Assembly (NCBI GenBank): GCA_043781855.1
Contig: JAYWBB010000063.1
Span: 1 to 42,658 of the forward strand
Direction of reading: 5' to 3'
Source of the DNA: Nevskia sp043781855
GTDB lineage: Bacteria; Pseudomonadota; Gammaproteobacteria; Nevskiales; Nevskiaceae
DNA length: 42,658 nucleotides
Position numbers and translations under genes: made by a program. Below the pieces are notes generated by a model. It did not search any database. It was not told where the DNA came from and saw only the letters and a list, made by a program, of their open reading frames with translations. This document shows positions 15,699-22,706 of this stretch, piece by piece (position 1 is the first letter of the stretch; each line of letters begins with the position of its first letter).

Positions 15699-15762
15699 AG
15701 CGCTCTACTGAGGTGTCTTGTACCAAGACGCTAAGGGGCACTCTTCGGCGAGGAATCAATTC

Positions 15763-16314
15763 ATGAAGAACGCAAGCAAGTATTTAGCCGGAGTCTCTAC
15801 AGCTGCCCTGCTGTCGCTGGCGGCATTCGCCGCGGCCCCTGCGGCCGGCGAACCAGCGCCGACACCCGATCCGCCGGCAGCGGAAACGGATTCGACAACC
15901 GCAGGCAAGCTTGGCGAGAGCCACAATATGATGGGCCACTCGCCTGCCGGCAAAGAAATGCAGCTGATGAAAGACAAGAAGGTGCCGATACACCATGCCG
16001 GTGATCCACCTTCGAAATCTTCGGATTCAGTTGACTGCGTAAATCACAACATGATGGGCCACTCGCCTGCTGGCAAAGAGATGCAACAGATGAAAGACAA
16101 GAATGCGGTTCCAACACACAATCCTTGTGACCCGCCTTCAAAGTCGTCGAATACCGGCAAGTCGGAGAAGCACAACATGATGGGTCACTCGCCGGCCGGT
16201 AAGGAGATGCGGATGATGAAAGACAAGAAGGTTCCAATCCACGAGAGTGGTGGCGATGGCAAACCCGTTGAAGAGAGTCCTCCGTCACCGAACGATCAGC
16301 GCCAGAATCGCTAA
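15763..16314 (+). CDS. Secreted protein with three tandem His/Met repeats
   Basis: A 183-residue secreted protein: signal peptide (residues 1-29), a Pro/Ala/Thr linker, then three tandem copies of a 41-42 residue unit starting at residues 54, 95 and 137. Each copy opens HNMMGHSPAGKEM, runs on through MKDK, and the first two close with DPPSKSS. Every unit offers His-x-Met-Met-x-x-His and more Met/His, so up to three metal sites are likely; single cysteines occur between units. An AGGAA site precedes the ATG at 15763. The gene heads the plus-strand operon opposite copAB. I know no named family with this repeat; copper storage or scavenging is inferred. Confidence 0.8.
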   Translation: MKNASKYLAGVSTAALLSLAAFAAAPAAGEPAPTPDPPAAETDSTTAGKLGESHNMMGHSPAGKEMQLMKDKKVPIHHAGDPPSKSSDSVDCVNHNMMGHSPAGKEMQQMKDKNAVPTHNPCDPPSKSSNTGKSEKHNMMGHSPAGKEMRMMKDKKVPIHESGGDGKPVEESPPSPNDQRQNR

Positions 16315-16416
16315 GGCGCGTCAACGGAAGGTCAGTATTGACATCCAGCACATTTTGAGCTGTGCACTTTTCTGCTTCGATTTAGTCAACAAAGCTGCTT
16401 GGCTGAGGATAAAGTC

Positions 16417-16812
16417 ATGAGCTGTTGCCGCGATGTGATGAAGCCAATCGAAACGTCTTTGTGCTGTACGCCAGAAGACACCGTGGGCGACGCTGCGCGG
16501 GCTATTCGCGACTCAGGCTGCGGTTGCGCGCCCGTAGTTCAGGGTGCCGACAATCACAAATTGGTCGGTGTCGTTACCGAGCGCGATGTGTGTTGCGGAG
16601 TGGCGGCTGACGACCATCGCGCTTCCGATGTTCTCGTTGAAAAAATCATGAGGCCTTCGTCTGCCTGGTGTGGCATGGATGAGCCGATTGAAGAAGCGCG
16701 ACGGAAACTTCACGAACATCGTGCGACGAGTTTGCCTGTTGTAGACAAGCAAGGTGGTTGCTGCGGCACGGTCAGCATGCACGGTATTGAGAAGCCCGAG
16801 ATGTCTACCTAG
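16417..16812 (+). CDS. Cys-rich CBS-domain-pair protein
   Basis: A 131-residue cytoplasmic protein made of two CBS motifs (RDVMKPIETS..TPEDTVGDAARAIRD..APVV..LVGVVTERDV and EKIMRPSSAW..DEPIEEARRKLHEH..SLPVVDKQGG). CBS pairs usually bind adenine nucleotides. This one carries 11 cysteines, many in pairs at places normally hydrophobic: SCC, LCC, GCGC, VCC, WCG and GGCCG. That suggests metal or redox sensing. GAGGA before the ATG at 16417 supports this start; an in-frame TTG lies at 16399. It lies between the repeat protein and a small periplasmic protein, 20 bp from the latter, so it is likely co-expressed with the copper genes. Confidence 0.85.
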   Translation: MSCCRDVMKPIETSLCCTPEDTVGDAARAIRDSGCGCAPVVQGADNHKLVGVVTERDVCCGVAADDHRASDVLVEKIMRPSSAWCGMDEPIEEARRKLHEHRATSLPVVDKQGGCCGTVSMHGIEKPEMST

Positions 16813-16831
16813 TAGACAAGGAGAAATTGCC

Positions 16832-17164
16832 ATGCGAACCAAGAAACAAATAATTCCCTTCATCCTGGTGTGCTTTACGCTGGGCGTATCGTCGATGAGC
16901 CTTGGAGATAACCGGGCGCAATCCACGAACCCGCTTTCGCCCGAATTGCGGAAAGACATGGTGGATATGTACCAGAAGATGGCGGACTGCTTGAAGACGG
17001 ATAAGTCTCTGGATGAATGTCAGCGAAGTGTGACGAAGGTGTGCCCTGTCATGGCGAAGACGGGAAAGTGCCCGCTTCAAGATGGTACGAGGGCTATGTC
17101 GGGTCCGGCTGGAAAGCATCCCGACGGAAGCATGGGTCCAGGGTCGGGTCATGGTCATCAGTAA
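16832..17164 (+). CDS. Small secreted Cys/Met protein
   Basis: A 110-residue secreted protein: signal peptide (IIPFILVCFTLGVSSMSLG), then a helical part with three spaced cysteines in a regular pattern (KMADCLKTDKSLDECQRSVTKVCPVMAKTGKCPL), a fourth Cys, and a Gly/Pro/His tail (GSMGPGSGHGHQ). The pattern resembles a small helical metal- or disulfide-holding domain. AAGGAG lies before the ATG at 16832. It follows the CBS gene by 19 bp. No named family is recognised. Confidence 0.75.
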   Translation: MRTKKQIIPFILVCFTLGVSSMSLGDNRAQSTNPLSPELRKDMVDMYQKMADCLKTDKSLDECQRSVTKVCPVMAKTGKCPLQDGTRAMSGPAGKHPDGSMGPGSGHGHQ

Positions 17165-17188
17165 ATGAATTAGCAGCCGTATGACGCG

Positions 17189-17338
17189 GTGAAATATTCT
17201 CGAAGGAACTTTTGCAGCCTGACGGAGGAGGCATTTCCGGTGCCGCGCGCAGTCGCCGCCGACCAAGTTGGAACGGACGAGCAGGCCACGCCCCATTCGC
17301 AGCCGCTCGTACCCGCTTCGGATTCTGAAGTCACATGA
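17189..17338 (+). CDS. Short ORF with twin-arginine-like start, possibly degraded
   Basis: From GTG 17189 a 49-residue frame opens KYSRRNFCSLTEEAFPVPRA, resembling a Tat signal (SRRNF) but then turning hydrophilic. Its stop overlaps the ATG of the reductase gene (ATGA), which would allow translational coupling. The hydrophobic core of a Tat signal is missing in this frame; a frame shift near 17215 could have destroyed one. It is either a decayed exported protein or a leader ORF. The remaining bases of the 17165-17334 gap show nothing else. Confidence 0.3.
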   Translation: MKYSRRNFCSLTEEAFPVPRAVAADQVGTDEQATPHSQPLVPASDSEVT

Positions 17339-19545
17339 TCCGCCGAGCGCTGATCGCTGGTTTCACGGCAGCTCTGGCGCTTATTGCATTTCCCGTAGGT
17401 GCCCAGACGGCTGACGAGCACGCGAGCCATCATCCCGGCGGTTCGCCCCCCCCACCGCTGGCGGCTCCCACAGCCACGGTAGTTGCCCCAGCGGCACCGA
17501 TGGCAGCTCCCGCTCCGGCAATGGCTGCGCCCGCTGCGCCGGGAATGGTTCCAGCCGCGCCAATGGCTGCACCCGCCGCGCCCTCCAGTGCGCCCGGCGC
17601 ACCGCCAATGGCCGGCGGCGGGATGATGGACATGATGGGCAAAATGATGGCGCCGGCCAGCTCGGCCGTCGCAGCCCCGGCACTGGCACCTGCTACTGCG
17701 GGATCCAGTGTGGCGGGCGGTATGGCCGGCATGCCGGCGCCGGCGGCACCGGGCGGATGCATGGGAGGAGGTTGCGGGTCTGGTGCCGCTAAGACGCCGA
17801 TCTACCCCTCACTGATGACACTGCCTGCGCTGACTCCGGAGAAACGCGCCGAAATCGAGGCGCTGGCCAGCCAGCAACTCGGCGAAGGCATGGCTCGTCT
17901 CGCAAGCAGTTATGAGTCGCTCAATCGCGCATCGCAGGCCGGCGATCACTTGGCTATGCAGCAATCCGTCGGTCTGATGCGTGAGGGCCTCGACGAGGTC
18001 GGAGCCGGCATCGCAGCTCGGCGGGTTCTCTCGGAAGGAAAATCACCACGCAACCTCGCACTCGACTGGTTCAAACGCGAGATGAACCTCGCATCTCCCA
18101 TAGCGACTGAAGGGCTGCACGCTACTGGCGGCGTCACAGCGTTTCATCTCCTTACTATGGTGTTGCTGATCGTCTTTGCGCTGGCGATGGTCGTTATCTA
18201 CTTGTTCAAGATGCGCCGCGCGGCCGCGTTGTTTGGACGTCTCGAAGGCGGCACTGGAGGGCCACCGCCAGGTTCTTCGGCACCACTCGCCGGCAAACCC
18301 GGTCCGGGCGCGCCGGGAACGCCACCGGCGGACGGCGCGCCGCCGTCTTCAGCAACACCCACACCAAGCTCGGCACCACTGCCCGCAGCGGGAAAGCCGC
18401 CGATGCCGGGCCGTCCGTCCGAAGGACGCGCGGCAATCCCCGCTTCAGAGCCGACCTCTGCGCCGCCACTCACGGCGAACTGGCGAGGGAAGTTGCGCGT
18501 GGGCAGCATCGTCACGGAAACACCGAGCGTCAAAACATTCCGGCTTCTGCCGTCGCCCGGCGGCGAGCTGATGCCCTTCACCTTCGTGCCCGGCCAGTTC
18601 CTTAATCTCGCATTCTGGATTGGCGGCGCGAAGATGAATCGCTCCTACTCCATCTCATCCTCCCCAACGGAGCGCGAATACGTCGATCTCACCGTGCGCC
18701 GCGAGCCACGGGGCGCGGTCTCCCGCCACGTTGACGATCTGCTCAAGGTGGGTGACCCCATCGATGCGGGTGGCCCGGTCGGGCGTTCCACGTTTACCGG
18801 CGCCGAGGCCGACAGCATCGTGCTCATCGCCGGTGGCGTCGGAATCACACCGATGATGAGCATCACGCGCTATCTCACCGCGCGGTCATGGGCCGGAGAC
18901 ATATTTTTTTTCTATGCCTGCCGCGCGCCTGCCGACTTCATTTTCGCGAAAGATGTCGCCGAGCTTCAGCGGATCAATCCGAAGCTGCATGTCGTCGTCG
19001 CGATGGAACACGCAGAAGGGACCGACTGGCAGGGGCCGCGAGGACGCCTCACGAAAGAATTGTTCACGGCGACGGTGCCTGACCTTGCCTCGCGCAGAAT
19101 CCATCTCTGCGGGCCGCCCGTGATGATGGACGCGATCAAGGCGATCCTCGCTGAGCTGAAGGTTCCTCTCAACCAGGTGAAGACCGAGAATTTTGGGTCG
19201 GCCGCGCCCATCCCGGCCATCGCGGGGATGTCCGCCAAAGTGACTGCCCCGGCGACCGGCCCGCTGGTGACGTTCTCGAAGAACAACAAGTCGGCCAGAA
19301 TCCATGTCGATCTCGAGGCCGGAGATAGCCCGCCGAAGCAGAGCGTTCTGGAGCTCTCGGAGGAGCTCGGCATCGGCATTGAATTTTCCTGCCGCGTCGG
19401 CACGTGCGGTATCTGCAAGGTGAAGATGACCTCCGGCGAGGTCGAAATGGCCGTTGACGACGCCCTCGATTCCGACGACAAAACCAACGGAATCATCCTC
19501 GCCTGCCAGGCCAAGCCGAAGGCCGATATCGCGGTTGAGGCGTAG
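17335..19545 (+). CDS. Membrane-anchored FAD/NAD(P)H oxidoreductase fused to a [2Fe-2S] ferredoxin
   Basis: A 736-residue composite. Signal peptide (1-23); a long Ala/Pro/Met linker with MMDMMGKMM (97-105) and GGCMGGGCG (C142, C147); a helical region (about 165-240); one membrane segment (about 268-290); a second Pro-rich linker; then the ferredoxin-reductase module with flavin site RSYSISS (about 435) and nucleotide site GGVGITPMMS (about 500); and a plant-type [2Fe-2S] domain with C686, C691, C694 and C724. The predicted topology puts the Met-rich part in the periplasm and the redox part in the cytoplasm. It should pass NAD(P)H electrons via FAD and FeS to the cytochrome b encoded 2 bp downstream. 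The N-terminal half is unlike standard reductases. Confidence 0.88.
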   Translation: MIRRALIAGFTAALALIAFPVGAQTADEHASHHPGGSPPPPLAAPTATVVAPAAPMAAPAPAMAAPAAPGMVPAAPMAAPAAPSSAPGAPPMAGGGMMDMMGKMMAPASSAVAAPALAPATAGSSVAGGMAGMPAPAAPGGCMGGGCGSGAAKTPIYPSLMTLPALTPEKRAEIEALASQQLGEGMARLASSYESLNRASQAGDHLAMQQSVGLMREGLDEVGAGIAARRVLSEGKSPRNLALDWFKREMNLASPIATEGLHATGGVTAFHLLTMVLLIVFALAMVVIYLFKMRRAAALFGRLEGGTGGPPPGSSAPLAGKPGPGAPGTPPADGAPPSSATPTPSSAPLPAAGKPPMPGRPSEGRAAIPASEPTSAPPLTANWRGKLRVGSIVTETPSVKTFRLLPSPGGELMPFTFVPGQFLNLAFWIGGAKMNRSYSISSSPTEREYVDLTVRREPRGAVSRHVDDLLKVGDPIDAGGPVGRSTFTGAEADSIVLIAGGVGITPMMSITRYLTARSWAGDIFFFYACRAPADFIFAKDVAELQRINPKLHVVVAMEHAEGTDWQGPRGRLTKELFTATVPDLASRRIHLCGPPVMMDAIKAILAELKVPLNQVKTENFGSAAPIPAIAGMSAKVTAPATGPLVTFSKNNKSARIHVDLEAGDSPPKQSVLELSEELGIGIEFSCRVGTCGICKVKMTSGEVEMAVDDALDSDDKTNGIILACQAKPKADIAVEA

Positions 19546-19547
19546 TC

Positions 19548-20291
19548 ATGAAGGAACGTGAGCGCGTCGTCGTCACGGGTGTCCTGAGCGTCTTTCTGCT
19601 GGCCTGGCTGGGCTTCCTCGTCCATACCTCCCCGCGCTTTCCGGGCAGCGGGATTGGGGCGGTATTCGGAATTGCCGGCGCGGTGCTCATGCTGATCCCG
19701 CTCGCGTATCCGATCATCAAGCGCGTCCCCTTCTTTCACGCTCGAATCACGCCGCACATTTCGATGCAGTCCTTGATGATCCTGCACGTTTACGCCGGCA
19801 TCTTCGGCCCTCTATTCGCGATCATTCACACCGGCCACAAGTTCGACAGCCCGCTGGGTGTTGCGTTGACGGCGACCATGCTGCTCGTCGTCGTCAGTGG
19901 CTACGCGGTTCGCTATCTGCTCACTTACGTGAGTCACGACATCAAGGACAAGCTGGTCCTGCTGCAAACCGCCCGTGGCGACCTCGACAATGCCTGGGGC
20001 AGGCTGGAGAACGCTACGGCAGAAATGAAAGTGCTTCCGAAGGGGCGCGTCCTCCTCGCTGGTTTCGCATCGTTGGGATTTGCGCTTCCACCAGACAGCT
20101 CCGCCATCAAGGTCACGCGCATCGCTGAATCCGTGGCGGATCTCGAATATGCGATCCGCATGGACGAGTTCTTCAAGCAGTGGTTTGCCCGATCCCTGAA
20201 CCTGCATATCGTTGTCTCTGTGGTTTTCTACCTACTGCTTGCGCTGCACATCGGGTCTGGCATCTATTTCGGCCTGCGGTGGCTGCGATGA
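19548..20291 (+). CDS. Two-heme b-type membrane cytochrome
   Basis: A 247-residue membrane protein with about five hydrophobic helices. Two helix pairs carry histidines with the 14-residue spacing of two-heme cytochromes b: H80 and H94 (ILHVYAGIFGPLFAIIHTGH), and H220 and H234 (LHIVVSVVFYLLLALH). These would hold two stacked hemes across the membrane. A charged loop (about 130-212) lies on one side. It is 2 bp after the flavin/FeS protein and overlaps the multiheme cytochrome (ATGA), so the three most likely form one chain moving electrons from cytoplasm to periplasm. I cannot assign a named family; it resembles ferric-reductase and formate-dehydrogenase-type cytochromes in heme layout only. 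Confidence 0.82.
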   Translation: MKERERVVVTGVLSVFLLAWLGFLVHTSPRFPGSGIGAVFGIAGAVLMLIPLAYPIIKRVPFFHARITPHISMQSLMILHVYAGIFGPLFAIIHTGHKFDSPLGVALTATMLLVVVSGYAVRYLLTYVSHDIKDKLVLLQTARGDLDNAWGRLENATAEMKVLPKGRVLLAGFASLGFALPPDSSAIKVTRIAESVADLEYAIRMDEFFKQWFARSLNLHIVVSVVFYLLLALHIGSGIYFGLRWLR

Positions 20292-21076
20292 AGCGTTTCG
20301 TGCTTTGGCTCCTGCTGATCGGCATTCTCGGCGTGGCGGGTTGGCTGGCGGTAACTCATTTCCAATCTGCATCTGCAGCTGCATCTGCGGCTGCGAGGCA
20401 GTTGGTGAGTCCCGGTCCGTTATCGCCTCGGCACGCTTACTTGAGCGACCGATGCGCTTCATGCCACGAGTCAACCGTCGGCGTTACGGTCGCGAAATGC
20501 ACGGCCTGCCATGCGAATGCGGAGCGCTTGCTGGGTCGTCAGCCGACCCTGTTTCACGCGAGCATCGACGAGTGCTCGGCATGTCACGTCGAGCATCAGT
20601 CCACGAACGTTCGACCGCTGGTGATGGATCACGTAGAACTCGCCAAGGTCGGTGCCCGGACACTGGCACGCGCTTCGCCAACGGATGCCGACAGCGCCGC
20701 TACGCTCAAGTCGCTGGAAATCTGGCTTCGCATCAAAAGTCCCGGACAGTTTGACGCGAGTACCGCGCGCGAGTCCCTTAATTGCGCCGGATGCCATGAT
20801 CGCCGCGATCCGCACTTCAAGCGATTCGGCAGCGACTGCGGGCAATGCCACACGCTTGCGTCGTGGATCGTGCCCGGCTACCAGCACCCGTCATCTTTAT
20901 CCACCCAGTGCGTGCAATGCCACCAGCCGCCTCCGAGCCATTTCATGGAGCACTTCTCGATGGTCTCGCAAAAATACGCAGGCAAGGAAAGCGCGCGTGT
21001 GGATGAGTGTTTCGAGTGCCACAACACGACGAGCTGGAACGACATCGTGGGCGTCGGCTTCTACAAGCATCATTAG
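20288..21076 (+). CDS. Seven-heme cytochrome c, membrane-tethered
   Basis: A 262-residue protein with an N-terminal hydrophobic anchor (FVLWLLLIGILGVAGWLAV) and seven CxxCH heme sites: residues 56-60, 71-75, 96-100, 166-170, 184-188, 208-212 and 241-245. Extra histidines (for example H50, H90, H103, H115, H176, H200, H218, H222 and H260-262) can serve as second ligands. The pattern fits cytochrome c3/c7-like chains that pass electrons along closely packed hemes in the periplasm. The start at 20288 overlaps the stop of the cytochrome b gene. It is the presumed exit of the reductase-cytochrome b chain; the final acceptor (Cu(II), another oxidised metal or a periplasmic protein) is unknown. Confidence 0.93.
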   Translation: MKRFVLWLLLIGILGVAGWLAVTHFQSASAAASAAARQLVSPGPLSPRHAYLSDRCASCHESTVGVTVAKCTACHANAERLLGRQPTLFHASIDECSACHVEHQSTNVRPLVMDHVELAKVGARTLARASPTDADSAATLKSLEIWLRIKSPGQFDASTARESLNCAGCHDRRDPHFKRFGSDCGQCHTLASWIVPGYQHPSSLSTQCVQCHQPPPSHFMEHFSMVSQKYAGKESARVDECFECHNTTSWNDIVGVGFYKHH

Positions 21077-21094
21077 GCATCACTAGCGGAGCAC

Positions 21095-22411
21095 ATGACG
21101 AACCATCTCGCGAACTACCCGAATGAACCAGCCGCTGGCGAAGCGATGCTGGACGCGCTTACACAGGATGCGTTCAGATATTTTGTTCACGAGACCAATC
21201 CTGCGAACGGCCTGGTGCGCGACAAGACGCAACCCGGTGCGCCTTCGAGCATTGCTGCCGTTGGATTCGCGCTGGGAGCCTATATGGTTGGCGTCGAACG
21301 CTCATGGATGACGCGCGCCGAAGCAACAGCACGAACGCTGGCGGTGTTGCGGTTCTTCCGGACCAGTCCGCAGGGAACGGCGCCGGATACGACCGGTTAC
21401 AAAGGGTTTTACTACCACTTTCTCGACATGGAGACTGGACGGCGTGATGGCACGTGTGAGCTGTCCACTATCGACAGCGCTTTCCTGCTGGCTGGGATGC
21501 TCACCGCCGCAAGCTATTTCGATCAAGATTGTGACGACGAGAATGAGATACGCACGCTGGCCGATGCACTTTACCGACGTGCCGATTGGCAGTGGGCGCG
21601 AAACGGCGGAGCGACAGTCACGCACGGTTGGAATCCCGAAAGTGGCTTTTTGAAATACCGATGGGAGGGTTACGACGAGGCTCTGCTCGTGTACGTACTG
21701 GGCCTCGGTTCGCCGACGTATCCGCTGCCAAAGGAAAGCTATTTGGCGTGGACCTCTACCTATGAATGGAAGGAGATCTATGGTCACGAGTTCCTTTATG
21801 GCGGCTCACTTTTCATTCATCAATACTCGCATCTGTGGATCGACTTCAGCGGGATCCAGGATGTCTTCATGCGCGACAAGGGTATCGACTACTTCGAGAA
21901 CAGCCGACGCGCGACCCTCGTCCAGCAGCAATACGCCATTCACAACCCTCTGGCATTCGCGGGCTACGGCCAATACTTCTGGGGGCTGACGGCAAGTGAT
22001 GGTCCTGGTCGGATGGTGCGGCGGATCGGCGGCGTCGAACGCACCTTCTTCGACTATGTGGCGCGCAGCGTTCCATACGGCCCGGATGACGGGACTGTCG
22101 CGCCGTGGGCCGTAGTCGCCTCGTTGCCCTTCGCGCCAGAGATCGTGCTGCCGACGGTTCAGCACTTCAAAGAAGTTTATCCAGAAGTCACCGGCAAATA
22201 TTGCTTCAAATGCAGCTTCAATCTGAGCTTTCAAAACGAGCCGCAGAGCAAGCGCGGTTGGACTTCTCATTACCATTACGGCATCAACTTGGGGCCGGTC
22301 ATATTGATGTGCGAAAACCACCGCTCAGACTTGATCTGGAAACTGACGCGGCGCTGCCCCTACCTCGCCACGGGACTGCGTCGTGCCGGATTTTCGGGCG
22401 GCTGGCTATGA
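21095..22411 (+). CDS. GH144-like glucoamylase-family protein (beta-1,2-glucan hydrolase type)
   Basis: A 438-residue (alpha/alpha)6-type hydrolase. Matches to the family include DAFRYFVHETNPANGLVRDKT, SIAAVGFALGAYMVGVE, GFYYHFLDMETGRR, ELSTIDSAFLLAGML, GWNPESGFLKYRWEGYDEALLVYVLGLGSP, and SLFIHQYSHLWIDFSGI. Related enzymes act on beta-1,2-glucans such as osmoregulated periplasmic glucans. No signal peptide is visible at the N-terminus (TNHLANYPNEPAAGE), whereas related proteins are often exported. It follows the cytochrome c gene by 18 bp, so it is probably in the same transcript, which is unexpected for a carbohydrate enzyme. The acidic residues needed for catalysis seem present but were not mapped. 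Confidence 0.82.
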   Translation: MTNHLANYPNEPAAGEAMLDALTQDAFRYFVHETNPANGLVRDKTQPGAPSSIAAVGFALGAYMVGVERSWMTRAEATARTLAVLRFFRTSPQGTAPDTTGYKGFYYHFLDMETGRRDGTCELSTIDSAFLLAGMLTAASYFDQDCDDENEIRTLADALYRRADWQWARNGGATVTHGWNPESGFLKYRWEGYDEALLVYVLGLGSPTYPLPKESYLAWTSTYEWKEIYGHEFLYGGSLFIHQYSHLWIDFSGIQDVFMRDKGIDYFENSRRATLVQQQYAIHNPLAFAGYGQYFWGLTASDGPGRMVRRIGGVERTFFDYVARSVPYGPDDGTVAPWAVVASLPFAPEIVLPTVQHFKEVYPEVTGKYCFKCSFNLSFQNEPQSKRGWTSHYHYGINLGPVILMCENHRSDLIWKLTRRCPYLATGLRRAGFSGGWL

Positions 22412-22426
22412 GGAGGCCGTGAAGCG

Positions 22427-22612
22427 ATGGCTGCTGATGCTTTAGCGATCTGCGTAGCAACGAAGCCCCGGATTCAGGGTCAATACAAAGCCAAGTTTGT
22501 CGATCTGGACTCGCCCGATACACTCATCCTGACTTTTACCGAAGCGGGCTGGCTTATTTCACACCTCCACTGGTCGCTCATGTCGCACCGTAAACGTCCA
22601 GCATCCCCGTGA
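22427..22612 (+). pseudogene. Shortened paralogue of the NTF2/DUF4440-like gene
   Basis: A 61-residue frame (ATG 22427) whose last 51 residues match the C-terminus of the 11680-12201 protein (GQYKAKFVDLDSPDTLILTFTE and HLHWS), 35 of 51 identical. The membrane anchor and the first part of the fold are missing. It lies between the hydrolase gene and the MerR-type box of the Cu+ ATPase. The 3' flank is also shared with the 12.2-kb copy. It is therefore the remainder of a duplicated block, not a stand-alone gene. Confidence 0.7.
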
Positions 22613-22626
22613 CTCGGTGACTGCGC

Positions 22627-22658
22627 TTGACTCTTGACTACGGTCCAGGGCGCAAGCT
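22627..22658 (+). promoter_or_regulatory. MerR-type promoter box ahead of the Cu+ ATPase
   Basis: TTGACT (22627-22632), a 20-bp spacer starting CTTGACTACGGTCCAGGG, and CAAGCT (22653-22658) as a possible -10. The overlong spacer is the mark of MerR-activated promoters, in which the regulator untwists the DNA. The dyad in the spacer is imperfect. It sits about 50 bp before the ATPase start and probably answers to the CueR-like protein encoded at 11.3 kb. Confidence 0.5.
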
Positions 22659-22706
22659 TTCGGTCATCTCGAAGCCATTGGCTTCGTCCCCTTACCGAAG
22701 CCGATC

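Noticed and set aside
17420..17760. Ala/Pro-rich tract as a DNA satellite repeat
   Set aside because: The repeats are at protein level with varied codons and remain in frame in a conserved reductase gene, so they are a linker and not a DNA repeat element.
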